From positions 54,423,067-54,487,066 of the forward strand of contig OX359245.1 of the NCBI GenBank assembly GCA_947179485.1: DNA of 64,000 nucleotides. The letters are read 5' to 3'. The translations under genes were made by a program, and so were the position numbers. Positions 13,401 to 24,446 of the stretch are shown one piece after another. Position 1 is the stretch's first letter. Each line of letters opens with the position of its first letter. Source of the DNA: Allacma fusca (taxonomy: Eukaryota; Arthropoda; Collembola; Symphypleona; Sminthuridae). The notes beneath the pieces were generated by a model. That model saw only the letters and a list, made by a program, of their open reading frames with translations, searched no databases and had not been told where the DNA came from.

Positions 13401-13792
13401 ACGCAGTTTGAGGGGAGACAACTTAATGAACTATACTTTTTCAAAGCACCTTGCGAGATGCTGGTGGAGGAATCCAGGTTTGACATCCCCGTTTGTATTG
13501 TGCGACCGTCTATAGGTAAGAAAATCCACAGAAAACTCAACATAATGTTCCATGTAATTATTTTTATTCCTACATTTATTCATTTGCTTGGACAGTCTAT
13601 CATATCTAAGAACATTTGAGATATAAAAAGTATTAGCGAAAACAATTACAATATTTGACGGTAACTTAATTCAAAAGAATTACTTAGAATAAATGATAAG
13701 AGGTAGAATTACTAAATATTCCTTCATTTGATTATCCTCGTTGAGAAAGGTACATGTTAAAAGTAATTGTTATTTGGTAAAAAAGGGTATAT

Positions 13793-14155
13793 CGTCGCTG
13801 AAGAGGCAAAATGGAATACATGCATTTTCGATTAAAATCAAAATGGTCTACTTGCAGTTTTACTAAATGCAAAATGGAAAAGATGCATCAAGTTTTAAAA
13901 GCAATATGGTCTACTTACAATTTCGTCTAAAAGCAAAATGGTCTACATTCAATTTCGTTTTAAAGCAGAATTGCCATTATGAAAGCATACACGCATGTAG
14001 ACCATTTTGCTTTTAGTGAAAACTGCATGTAGTTCATTTTTCTTTCTGGAAAGCTTGCAACTATTCCGTTTTGCCTTTAAGGAAAAAGGTATGTAGACCA
14101 TTTTGCTTCTAGTCGAAATTGCACTTAGTCCATTTTGCCTGTTCAGCAAGGTTAT
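13793..14155. repeat. Foldback of short tandem units in intron 4 of FAR copy A
   Basis: The left half repeats units of roughly 35 bp based on AAAATGGTCTAC and AAAAGCAAAATGG. From about 13,976 the same units appear in reverse complement (GTAGACCATTTTGCTTTTAG). The outer ends pair as GCTGAAGAGGCAAAATGGA and TCCATTTTGCCTGTTCAGC. It is absent from intron 4 of the intact copy. I see no target duplication, so the class is unknown. Confidence 0.65.
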
Positions 14156-14264
14156 GCAAAAAATGATGATTTACAAAATCAATGTAGTTATGTACGATGT
14201 TTATAATGTAGGGAATGTTTTTTCGCATTACAGTTACACCAGCATCTAAGGAACCATTCCCTGG

Positions 14265-14808
14265 CACTGATCGGCGCACTCACGAGTTTTGAGAGCAAAA
14301 CTCGCACTCAACTCGCACTCAGAACTCAAAATTTGAGTGCCGAGTGTGAGACCCGCCGCATTCTGACCAGAACTCAGTTTGTGAGGCCGAGTGCAATAAA
14401 AATAGATTACAGTCATTGAGCGAGAGTGTGAGGGCAGTATTTGGAACTCATGTATTCCATAACGGAATGCATGTTGCCCCATCAACACTTACAAATTCAG
14501 TACATTTTGCCAGCATTTAGCGTTTTGATGATTTCGTTTCCGCTAAAAATGTGAGCTATCGTCAGTACAGTGGACGGCTTCAGCGTTATTCTTTGGCGGA
14601 TTCCTTGAAATGGCGCTAATTTTAATTTGTTACTGAGAGTTCCTGAGTGCGAGTTTGAGTGCAAGATTTCATCATGGTCACTCATGAGTGCGAGTGCGAG
14701 CTCTTGTTTGATTCAGAATTTGAGTTCCTGAGTGAGTTCTGAGTTCCGTTTAGAAACTCCTAGCACTCTTGAGTGCGAGATCGAGTTCAAAAATTTTGCC
14801 GATCAGTG
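14265..14808. mobile_element. hAT-like element in FAR exon 5, GAGTGCGAG family (544 bp)
   Basis: Inverted ends CACTGATCGGC, with exact 8-bp duplications TTCCCTGG (14,257-14,264 and 14,809-14,816). The interior is dense in CTCGCACTC and GAGTGCGAG motifs in both orientations. The intact FAR has the uninterrupted sequence at 44,565-44,572 (ATCCCTGG). It splits the conserved KEP-PGW region of the enzyme. Confidence 0.93.
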
Positions 14809-15817
14809 TTCCCTGGGTGGATTGATAATTTGACCGGGTTCAAAGGCGCCATAGCTGCAGTTTCCAGGGGACTGATTCATACTTCACGCTTGAATAGTCG
14901 CTCTATGGTTGATGTAATTCCAGTGGACCACGTCGTCAACCTGACACTTGCCGCAGCCATGTCCACTGCTGTTGGAGTCAAAACGTCAGAGGATATCATG
15001 GTGTACAACTGTTCTAGTTCGGTTCTATTCCATTCATTTTTCCAGATCTATTTGGAATTCTGGTAAAGGCCAACGCTCAGAAACCTTACAAGCACATGTA
15101 TTGGTATCCATTCATGATATTCACCTGGAATGAACAGATAAAGGCAGTCCTTGATTTTATACTGCATTACATGCCATGTGTACTGGTCGATTTAGCCTTC
15201 ATGGTAGTTGGATCAAAGCCAAAGTAAATCAAGGAGTGTAAATTCTGAAAAACATGGTCTCCTAAATAACTACAGTTTGAGTAAAAAAGTATGTTTTCAT
15301 ATTTTTTAGAAATGGAATGGTAGCGACGTACAACAAGCTACAGAAATTTTTCAAAATTATCGACGATCTGGTAGCGACGGATTACGAGTTAAGTACAACG
15401 AATACAAAGGCTCTTTTCAGGAAGTTAGCTCCCCTCGATCAGCAGTGCTTTGACTTTGACATATCTACACTCCTCCACGAGACATACAGCCTTGTAACAA
15501 TTAATGGCATTAGGCGGTATGGGGCTTTAGAAGATGATCGAAACCTACCAACAGCACGCCGGAATTTTAAACGGTGAGTTGCAGATATTGATAGTTTATT
15601 GCGCTGCAATTTGATTAACACATAGCTCTTTCAGCTTTCATCTTGAACAGGTACATGCTAATTATAGTACAAATTATCAGAGCTGAAGCAGAGGAATACT
15701 TGCAAGATACACAGACTATTTATCATTTTATTTGCCCGTACCGTTTTAAGTGCCCTCTGTTAACTGCCATTTCTGTATTACATGCAGTCTGTGTATTGCA
15801 AAAAAACCACTCCAGAG

Positions 15818-17059
15818 CAGAGCTGCGTTCAAGTTCAAGTGTGTATCAAGTTCAAGTCAAGTCAAGTGCAGACAATTTTGTAACTTGCAACTTGAATATC
15901 AAGTTCAAGTGAAATTATAATTTTAACTTGAATTTTCATGTTCAAGTTCGCTCAAGTTCAAGGTAATAATTTATTACTTGATTATAAAATCAAGTCAAGT
16001 TCAAGTACAATGAATGGAAGTACTTGAATAAAACTTGAGTATAACTTGAGTTTTTGTAACTGAAAAGCAATGTAAGCAATGCCTGATTAGTAGCATCATT
16101 GCACCCCACTAAAAAAAATATTGGCCGTCAATCATTATAATAATGACTTATTTGTATTTGTTTTCATTCCATCGACACTGAAGTTGTCTCCACGATACCC
16201 AGTGGCCGAGAATAATTATTGTTGTTTCCATACTTTGAATTTTGAATAATTAAAATTTCCGTCTTATTGTTTTATACTGTATAAAGATGTTTTTGATACT
16301 CGGGGTTCTTGTTCCATTAAAACCCATGAATGAAAAAACAACAATGAAGTGATTGTTCACTTGACTGTTCTGAAGCTAAGATGAAGTTTAAGAATAATTT
16401 ATTATTTTATGTAAAAATAATTTTTGCTGATATTAAACATGACGGCACAGACGAACAACCTTATAAATCAACATTGGTTAAACAAAATTAACGACGAAAA
16501 ATATTTCTGAATATAACTGCTGGCTACACTCGCCAGATGAGTGCAACACTAATGTGAACAGGCCAGTAATGTGATTTCTAAACTTTTATTAGTGCAAATT
16601 AGTAAATTAGATTGGACTACAATGTTTACAGTTATTTGATCAAGTATTTCAAATTTTTTAGCAATTTTAAAGTAAAGAATATCACCTGCATGCCGTTTAG
16701 TTTATTCTAATCACGACCTAGCCATTATTAGCTATAATAGTTGTGGACGAAATTTTTAGTATTGTTTATTCATTTACGAAAAAATTACTTGACTAATCAA
16801 GTTCAAGTACAAGTTCAAGTTCAAGTCAAGTTATGTGCCCAACTTGAAACTCAAGTTATGATCAAGTTCAAGTTCAATAAAATGAACTTGAAAATCGAGT
16901 ACTTGAATACTTAAGTTGCTTGAGAAACTTGATTCATCAAGTACAAGTGTGGATACCTAGACAATTAGACAACTAGACAATTATATTAGACAATTTTTTC
17001 AAGTTCAAGTCAAGTTCAAGTCAAGTTGTCTAAAATAACTTGACTTGAACGCAGCTCTG
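15818..17059. mobile_element. hAT-like element in FAR intron 6, TCAAGT family (1,242 bp)
   Basis: 17-bp inverted ends CAGAGCTGCGTTCAAGT, with exact 8-bp duplications CTCCAGAG (15,810-15,817 and 17,060-17,067). Long arrays of TCAAGT and TTCAAG, and their complements, occupy both ends. The empty site is seen in the intact copy at 45,563-45,570. No transposase frame is visible. Confidence 0.93.
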
Positions 17060-17365
17060 CTCCAGAGTTTTTAATATGTACTGGTAAAGCCTACTGAGTT
17101 GACTCCTTTGTTTGAATTTAGAACAGTAAATAAAATTTCTGTAATAATTACTGATGATAATTTTTAAATTTGTTTCAGGTTGGAAAGGTTAACATCATGG
17201 GTTATTGGTATTTTTAATCCTGCTGGCAGGATTTGTTGTTAAAATGTTACTTTTTTAAGTAAATATTTTTCTAATAAAACAAAAATTCCAACCAAATAGT
17301 GTGTGTGATACTCATATAATATTGTTTAGACCTCAATTTCATGAATTGTGGTTGCTTTGCACCTG

Positions 17366-17371
17366 AATAAA
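17366..17371 (+). promoter_or_regulatory. Polyadenylation signal of FAR copy A
   Basis: AATAAA within CACCTGAATAAATG, about 110 bp after the stop codon. The same hexamer and context are kept after the intact gene. Confidence 0.6.
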
Positions 17372-17417
17372 TGTTTTGAAACCTAATACATCAAATTTAA
17401 ATGTCGTCAGTTTTTAG

Positions 17418-18680
17418 CAGTGCTGCGATCGGGTCATGTAATTTCAAAACTTGACCATGAACTTGACTTGACCACGAAACTTCAAGCAATTTTCAAGACA
17501 CGACCAGAACTTGATAACTCGCGTTCGTGTAATTACTTGACTTGTCAAGTTCAAGTAATCAAGTAACTTTTGTAAGATACGAACTTGATCAAGTAGTTAA
17601 AGTTCCAAACTTGACTTGAACTTGACTTGACCATGACTTGAACGCGACTTGAACTTGATACTTCAAGTTAAGTATCACAAAAAGTAAAACATGGCCACAA
17701 TAACTTGTCGAACTTGCATCGGCAAATTATTTCATTCAGACTGAAAACCAAAACGCGTTCAGAAAACAATTTTACTACTATTTTTTATTTAAAACCATTT
17801 GAGGACATCTTTAAACGTATACTAAATACAGTAAAAGTCCGATATAATTGGCCATACAATTTATAAAAGGAATTTCTCATAAAAAACTTGTAAAGCATTG
17901 TGTCAATGAAAGTTGTAGTCAAACAAATGCATCCCTGATATCGATGCATTCCTTGTAAACTGAGCCATTATAACGGACTTTCACTGTATATCTGACGAGT
18001 TTTACATGGTGTCAAGTTTTATTTAATGTTCATATATACATATAATTACATATTTGAGTATTAGCAGTACTCTTAATTTAATATTTCATAAACTTGTATT
18101 TACTTATTTATTAAACGCTTTTTGTAAAGGACCATTGAAGCTCGTTTTATATTGGAATTTATTTACATAAGTTGAAACTAATAATTCTAAGCAACAATAT
18201 GAATTATCACGATAATTCTTTCATTTCATGGAGACGCCGCTGCAACAACTAACAATGAGCTATGTCTGGTAAACAAGACCTTCATAAAACGGACTCTGAT
18301 TTTGATTTTTGTCCTTTGATTTATGACATGTGCTAACAAAAAACCCTAAAAACGACATGAAAATGGACTGTGATTTTGAAATTGCTTCCGCCCTTTATGG
18401 CATGCACAATTTAAAATTACTCGAACTTGACCATGAAATCTCAAGTTCATGGTCAAGTTTTTTCTTTCCATTACTTGACCCTGAACTTGACTTGGGGTTC
18501 AAGTAAATTTGTCTTACTTGCACTTGAACCTGACTTGTTTTAAAATGTCATGGTCAAGAAGAGTACGTACTTGAACTTGACCCGAAAGATTCAAGTAAAA
18601 AAACTGGCCTACTTGAACTTGACCCGAACTTGAACTTGACTTGAAAACTCAAGTATTTCTTGAACTTGTCCGCAGCACTG
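17418..18680. mobile_element. hAT-like element downstream of FAR copy A, ACTTGA family (1,263 bp)
   Basis: Inverted ends CAGTGCTGCG, with exact 8-bp duplications GTTTTTAG (17,410-17,417 and 18,681-18,688). Units B (30,482-30,489) and C (45,903-45,910) hold the empty site. Subterminal arrays of ACTTGA and CAAGTT resemble those of the element at 15,818-17,059, but the terminal sequence differs, so the two are related yet distinct families. Confidence 0.92.
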
Positions 18681-18720
18681 GTTTTTAGCTGACCAAGTTC
18701 TATACGGATTATTAATTTTT

Positions 18721-18722
<2 letters not shown>

Positions 18723-18767
<45 letters not shown>
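18723..18767. repeat. (AT)n microsatellite
   Basis: About 22 uninterrupted AT dinucleotides. The homologous place in unit B is a short AT run and in unit C a non-repetitive stretch, so it expanded in this copy. Confidence 0.9.
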
Positions 18768-18768
<1 letters not shown>

Positions 18769-18899
18769 GTGGATTTAAGTAATATTCCTGATTTTTGTTT
18801 AGTAATAGGTTTGTTCTTGTTAATTCGTGCGACTGTTTATGGACAATACTTCAGTAAATGGTTACTGGTGTTAGCTAGTACGCTAAACAGCATCCACTA

Positions 18900-19543
18900 A
18901 TACAGCGTTGGCAACGCGCCGTAATCCAAGCGTCGGGGCGCACATGCAGTTTTTATGTATGGGCCGTGCGGACATAACCTTACATCTGCCAGCAGTTTCG
19001 ACGGGCACATAATATGCGTCGGCCCGAAGTTTTGTGCTTATAGGGATTGTTCAATAATCAACTCGCTAGAACACATTTCGTTCAGCAAGTTATTACTTTG
19101 GCGTAGTAGCTATTGAATTTCGCCAGTGTTTATTAAAAATAAATCCTAAATTACCTTAACTGATTTCTTGAACAATTTGAAATAGGATACCCTTAACGCC
19201 TAGGGAAAATGCTAAAAATCTATGGATGACAATTGGAAATTTTCAGGCAAATGTCTTCGGGAATTTTCAATCGGCCAAACTTCCAGTACCCGAGTAATAC
19301 CCGGGTACAGACAATAGGTACTCGGGTATGGGTACAGGTTTTGGGTACATTACGGGTACGGGTAAATTTTGGGTACAGGTAATTACTATACATTGTAGTT
19401 TCAAGTATAGTAACGGGCACTGAAATAATTTACCCGGGTACTCGGGTATGGGTACGGGTATAGGAACAGCACTCTGTCGTACCCGATATTTGGGCACGGG
19501 TATGGGTACGGGTAAACGGTTTCTGTACCCAGTCCGAGCACTG
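18900..19543. mobile_element. Truncated hAT-like element, GGGTAC family
   Basis: The right end GTACCCAGTCCGAGCACTG is the complement of the left end of the complete element at 47,234-48,945, and homology to that element continues inward to about 19,040 (reverse orientation). GGGTACGGGTATGGGTA repeats fill 19,300-19,520. I cannot identify a left terminal repeat. A CCACTAAT at about 18,894 resembles the CCACAAAT after the right end, so a decayed target duplication is possible. Confidence 0.7.
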
Positions 19544-19822
19544 CCACAAATTATGCTAAGAGATGTTCACGATCATAAAACGTCGAACTCGTTAAAGGAA
19601 ATTACAAGTATGTTAGCCTTTGCGGTAACCCGGACTAGCACACCAACGGGCATTTGAGAACGAAGTGCAAAGATTAAGAATCATAAATCATCATAAAATT
19701 ATTAGTTTTGACCCATGCGGTCACAAATATTGATTTGGGCATCGAAATATACAACATGAAATAAACTGTACTGTATATTAGCTGAGCCGAGTGCTATACT
19801 ATGACTGTGTTTCTATTACAAT

Positions 19823-20280
19823 CAGGGATGGGAATGCATTATTAATCCGGGATTAAATTATTCCAGGATTACATTTATAAAAAATAATTAATACCAATCC
19901 AAGTGTTGGGGAAACTTGAATGTAATCCTTACTCCTCGGTCCCAGCTCAATGATTTCATTTTAATCTATTAGTCTAATCTAATTATTTACATGATTACGA
20001 ATTAATCCCCAATTCGAAAGTTATTGCTACATTTTTCTCACGTGTTTCAACATCTACAGGTTTTGTAATGAACCTGTAGCCTGTGTTCACATGTCACAAC
20101 TCCAAGGCTAACATTTTCAAACAGGAATCACGTCGCTGTAGTTCGTAGAAATATAAATCGAACGAAAACTCGAGGATATTTAAATCCGTATTAGAATTCA
20201 CATTTTTCTGTATTGCAATAGGTATTTTAAATAGGAATCCTTCGCCTTGAATATTTTCTTTTGCCTTTTATAAAAATATA
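19823..20280. mobile_element. hAT-like MITE, AATCCGGGATT family, truncated copy
   Basis: Starts CAGGGATGGGAATGC and runs closely parallel to 49,226-49,683 (including a CTCACGTGTTTCAACATCTAC stretch, split here into shorter matching blocks by substitutions). The right terminal repeat seen in the other copy is missing. It has no coding potential. It follows a short piece (19,670-19,815) homologous to the unit sequence at about 7,625-7,765. Confidence 0.6.
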
Positions 20281-20730
20281 TCAAAATTTCATGAGGATTC
20301 ATCTGAGTAGAACCGAACCATACTTAGACAAAACCTGAAGACTTAGAAGCTGTTAGCGTATGAGACGTTGTACCAATTGATTTAATTTTTTATCCTATTT
20401 TTCAAATCCGGTCTCACTTTATAAATTATTGAGACTACAAAATTATTATAATTTTATAAATAACCTGGACCACAGCATTTGACATTCTTGTTTTTGAACT
20501 CGTATACTGTAACAAGTCTTGACCTTTTTATAACCAAATTAGCTCCAGCGGTATGATGGAATATGTCATACATTCATTAAATTTGTGTTCAAGTCAGTGT
20601 CCCTTAACTCAATTTCTAACTCTATTCGTGCTTTATTACTATAAGGAAAACGATATTTTATAGACGTATATAGACCCCACTGGAATTCTCAAATGACGCG
20701 TTCGCCAAGCCAAATATGATTTGCATATCT
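20281..20730. other. No gene recognised; old repeat debris
   Basis: AT-rich sequence without a sustained reading frame. The segment at about 20,575-20,690 is homologous to 22,500-22,620, so this is a further old duplication within the flank of the zinc-finger ORF. Confidence 0.5.
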
Positions 20731-20792
20731 GTCACCATAGAGGCTTTTGAAGATAAATCCGGATTCGGTCTGTCCGGTAGAATCAAAAATGA
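20731..20792 (-). pseudogene. Short relic of the Polinton-polymerase-like ORF
   Basis: About 60 bp matching 22,988-23,050 of the intact ORF (region of GTCACCATAGAGGCTTTTG), followed by unrelated sequence. It shows that pieces of this gene were copied more than once in the cluster. Confidence 0.55.
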
Positions 20793-21969
20793 GCATGCAC
20801 TCTTGTAAATAGTTTGAATTTTGTGATAATCATTTGGATTTGAAGAGCTTACGGGGGCTCAAACAGATCTCGAATCAGTGTGGGCTCTTCTTCCGTCATC
20901 CTGGAAACTGATGGAGTTGAAAGCGTATGGCTTTGAGCAAAAGTATTATAAATTTATAGTTTTTAAATTAATTTAAATCCCCAGCAAGCTGATCCTTAGC
21001 GGCTGGAATGAAAAGTTACAAATTATTGTAATCGAATAAAATAGGTATAGAATTGCAACACTTAAGAACTACACATTAAAGGAACATTGCACCTTGAACC
21101 GCATGTTCATCTTGTTTACTCCCCCGACTCCTGACTAATAATTAGATAAAATACAAACGGAGTCAAAATTGATTACAATCCAAGGCGCTCTTTTCCGATA
21201 TGACAATTAACACATGCTTGATTTGACACATTTCCCTACAAATGAGGGCCTAAACAGTAAAGTCCTTTGGAATTTGTCCGCTCTGCAGATATGCCGTATA
21301 TTCCCTTCACAATAGTAAATATCTATGCATGCTCATATGCTGAGCATATGAATCATTTAAATTCCTGACAAATGTGAAAGAGAAGCAAATTATGAGAACT
21401 GAAGGTACAGAATCAATAATCGAGTTATTGTAAATGATACTGTATCTCTGGCGTATCTCAATACGCGTAATGTCAATATATTTTTAGCCCAGCTGTTTTG
21501 TCACTTGCTAAAGATGTATAAAAGTTGGAGGTTTGTTTTGCTATCTAGAACTTCCTTGCAAGAGTTACAAGCATAGCTCACATTTGTAAATTGAAATTTT
21601 CTGTTGGGAATTTGTGACGTCACTTTATTTTGTCTACCACACCAGAATTTAAGTAATCATGAAAGCGGCACATGCAATGAACAATAGGGTGTATGCTCAA
21701 TGGTAGACATGTATGAAATCTACCGTAAATCCTGGGGAAAGAACCCTTTTGAAATGTCTCATCTTATTTCTATTTATAATTCCTTTCGGAAATTTCCAGT
21801 TCAGTTTAAAAAAAAACGAGATGTAGAGTGAAATTGCATTGAGAAGAGACGAGCTCACCAGCTATGGAATTTTTCAGGACAGGTTTAAATGATCTGTAAG
21901 ACCGGCGTAAAATGTTTATAATGCATTTCGGTGTACGGCATTATCTGGCAATGCATATGGTCCAATAGG
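20793..21969. other. No gene recognised
   Basis: AT-rich intergenic sequence. I see no splice-linked reading frames, terminal repeats or tandem arrays that I can support. Confidence 0.4.
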
Positions 21970-22360
21970 CTGGGGTCGGATTTTTGTAGGAAGACGGGAA
22001 GAATCTTCCCAGGGAAAAAATATTTCTGGCAGGGAAAATCTCAAAGGCAAGTGATTTATTTTTACGAACAGGGATTTTTAAAATCGTTGACCTTGTTTTC
22101 GGCAGGGATTTTCAAATTTTTTGACGGGTTTCAGGGAAATTTGTTAAGCAAACAGGGATTTTTGGCTTGATTGGCCAAATTTGGCAGGGATTTCACGTCT
22201 TGTAAGGGATCTTTTTTGCCAACAGGGATTTTGAAAATCGTTGACCTTTTTTTCAGCAGGGATTTTTGAAATCGTTGAGGACCTACCAGCAGGGAGATAA
22301 TATTCAGCAGGGAAATTCAGAAATAATCTTCCAGGGAGATTTACAAAAATCCGACCCCTG
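21970..22360. mobile_element. Short hAT-like MITE, CAGGGATTTT family, reverse orientation
   Basis: Starts CTGGGGTCGGATTTTTGTA and ends TCCGACCCCTG, with exact 8-bp duplications CCAATAGG (21,962-21,969 and 22,361-22,368). The interior repeats CAGGGATTTT and AAATCGTTGA. It is about 100 bp longer than the copy at 8,731-9,016 and lies in the opposite orientation. Confidence 0.88.
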
Positions 22361-22763
22361 CCAATAGGGATGCGTGCAATTGTGGAGCAACAAATAGAAA
22401 ATACCTTTGGATGATGTTTGTAAAAATTTAGCATCACACTTTCTACAATCGATACTCATCGATACGAGGAAATGTAATTACTCCGGAAAGTGTCAGTGCT
22501 TAGTCATTATAAATTTATTACCCTCAAGTCATTGTCTCTTAACGCAATTTCTAACACTAGGCGTGCTTTATTACTACAAAGGCAACCGTACTTGAAGTAT
22601 ATAGATCCCACTTGAATTTTCACACTTGTTCGCTCACGTATGGTATACATGGGGTGCATACTTATGTACAAATACATAATCAATTAAAAGGATTTTAATT
22701 CATTACATTTTTGGAAAAATCTTTGCTTATAACTAATATTAATTACTTGGATGTGTCATATAC

Positions 22764-24446
22764 TTAAGGATATTCAACTACCCCTCCCAATTTAGAACTT
22801 TGACCAGTTCTGGTAGCCTTCGATGGCTTTTTTGCCTTTCGATTCAAGTGCATAGACTCGACATGTTTGATCAACGTAGCAGACTTTTGAAATCTCCTCA
22901 AGCAACGTCGGCATAAATATGATTTACATCTGTTGCTGTACCTAAATAATGACCCCAGGTCTTTGCACAGTACGTAGTGCTCCACAGTCACCGTAGAGGC
23001 TTTTGAAGATAAATCCTTATTTGGTCTGTCCGCTAGAATTAAAAATAAATCGATCTTATGGCGAGCTGCAGCGTTCAAGGATCTCGGTGTCCGTAATGCT
23101 CCCTGTCGGTTTCTATCTTCACATATATTGGTATCCGTCCGAGTGTTGGAGCTGACGTAAAGAGGGAAACTAAATTGGGAAATGACTTGATCTCTTGCTA
23201 TGCTCCTTGCCATCGATTTCCTGGAACGTGTACGCTCATTGTCTTCCGGATTATTTGTCAAGAATAAGTCCGGTCGACTCGATTCATTTACACCTGTATC
23301 CTTGAATCCAAAAACATATATTTCCAAATTTGGGTTTTGCCGCTCGAATCTGGGCAATTGGTCAATGGTCATAGGCATGTTAATTCCATCCATGTTAATT
23401 CTTTTGACAATTTTACGGTATGTTTTCATTGAGTCAGGACAATACTTCGCGTTTCGTATTCCTGCTGCCACAGAGAAAAGGAAACTAGAATTCAAGTCCT
23501 GAAGGCTTTTCAACTTTTCCTGAGCTGATGAAAGTTTCTCAGAATTAAAGCTATGGTAGCTATTGTCTACGTTGATAAACAGTTCCCGCCTCTTGTGAAA
23601 CACGTAGGGAAGGGGCATATACTCAGCTTGATATGACGGTGTGTGTCTCATAATAAGAAGTTTCAGATTAACAAGGTTCAATGAATAGGATCCCGTGTGA
23701 TTGTGGAAGCTATTTTGAGCTTGATCTTCTAATTCCCGACATGTTTGGTGCAATAGTTGATCTACTTGGTTTTCGTAAACAATTTTTCTCACTTCAGATT
23801 CAAGCACCATTTCAAATTGGTGAGGTGTTTCCCTTGCATCTGACTGCATTTTACAGCAAAGAACAACTTTTATGGCAACACATGTAAAGATCCGAACGCC
23901 CAAGAGCACTTCCTGAAATAATTTTGAATGTAACGAGCGGAAAGCGTGTTTCACATACTGAACCTGTTGATCTACATGCAGGAGTTGTCCATGCTGATTC
24001 TCTGGAAAGAAAGGTACTACGGAGTAGGAATCAAAAGCGACGCCTTGATTTGATGAAGGGTTGAAATCCTGTTTTAGTCCATGAACCACAAAAGCATGCA
24101 TTTGTAGAGCTTCCCTCACACTGAATTGAAAATTACAATGACCACACCAAAAACAATCGTTGAAATACTTGGAGTAACCATTTGTCCTGTTAGACTGAGC
24201 ACCGGTTTCGATGTCACCCATTTGTGGATAATAATTTGGAAAAGCTGAAATCTGATTCATTCCTGCACCACCACTGTTATGACTTATTGGATCTTCTGAA
24301 GTAAGGTTTCCTTGATTTTTGGAAGCACCCCCCCCCAGGACGTCTCTGAGTATGTCTTGAATGATTGTTTCCATGTCAACGTCAGTAAGGTTGGTGTTGT
24401 TTGACCATTCCCCATGATAGATTTCAAAGCCTTCCACGGAATCCAT
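22764..24446 (-). CDS. Zinc-finger protein resembling the N-terminal part of a Polinton/Maverick-type DNA polymerase B
   Basis: A single open frame of about 560 codons from ATG at 24,446 (MDSVEGFE). The frame stays open upstream to a TTGCAG at about 24,462-24,467 that looks like a splice acceptor, so this may be an internal or terminal exon. An N-terminal C2H2 finger (CxxC-x12-H-x4-H, about residues 101-122) begins at CGHC. A middle region follows with GSYSLNL, MPLPYVFHKR and SSFLFSVAAGI, then TIDQLPRFERQNPN, FPLYVSS, HKIDLFLI and HYVLCKDLGSLF, and a C-terminal finger CRRC-x12-H-x4-H. This order is the one I associate with the region before the exonuclease and polymerase domains of protein-primed PolB in Polintons and adintoviruses. 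Neither of those domains is present: the ORF stops 27 residues after the second finger. It could be a captured fragment or a dead but still open relic. A broken second copy lies at 55,111-60,372. Confidence 0.65.
   Translation of the reverse strand: MDSVEGFEIYHGEWSNNTNLTDVDMETIIQDILRDVLGGGASKNQGNLTSEDPISHNSGGAGMNQISAFPNYYPQMGDIETGAQSNRTNGYSKYFNDCFWCGHCNFQFSVREALQMHAFVVHGLKQDFNPSSNQGVAFDSYSVVPFFPENQHGQLLHVDQQVQYVKHAFRSLHSKLFQEVLLGVRIFTCVAIKVVLCCKMQSDARETPHQFEMVLESEVRKIVYENQVDQLLHQTCRELEDQAQNSFHNHTGSYSLNLVNLKLLIMRHTPSYQAEYMPLPYVFHKRRELFINVDNSYHSFNSEKLSSAQEKLKSLQDLNSSFLFSVAAGIRNAKYCPDSMKTYRKIVKRINMDGINMPMTIDQLPRFERQNPNLEIYVFGFKDTGVNESSRPDLFLTNNPEDNERTRSRKSMARSIARDQVISQFSFPLYVSSNTRTDTNICEDRNRQGALRTPRSLNAAARHKIDLFLILADRPNKDLSSKASTVTVEHYVLCKDLGSLFRYSNRCKSYLCRRCLRRFQKSATLIKHVESMHLNRKAKKPSKATRTGQSSKLGGVVEYP

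Larger units (their letters stand above)
10496..17258 (+). pseudogene. Fatty acyl-CoA reductase, inactivated copy A
   Basis: All seven exons of the intact gene at 40,748-45,752 can be placed: 10,496-10,705; 10,928-11,176; 13,129-13,274; 13,407-13,515; 14,234-15,223; 15,310-15,573; 17,179-17,258. Lesions against that copy are a Trp codon changed to TAG at 11,150-11,152, a 1-bp deletion in exon 4 near 13,453 just after the YxxxK motif, a 544-bp hAT insertion in exon 5 (14,265-14,808), a net 2-bp change near 15,025-15,055, and a 1-bp insertion in exon 7. The N-terminal Rossmann motif GATGFCG is still readable in exon 1. Intron 6 holds a further hAT element. Splice sites remain recognisable, so a transcript is possible but could not encode a full enzyme. 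Confidence 0.92.

Noticed and set aside
15643-15912. 89-codon frame after FAR exon 6 in copy A as a separate gene
   Set aside because: It runs from intron 6 into the inserted hAT element. Only its first part has a counterpart in the intact copy, noted there as a possible alternative exon.
23200-23887. Plus-strand frames of 68-100 codons
   Set aside because: Shadows of the long minus-strand zinc-finger ORF.
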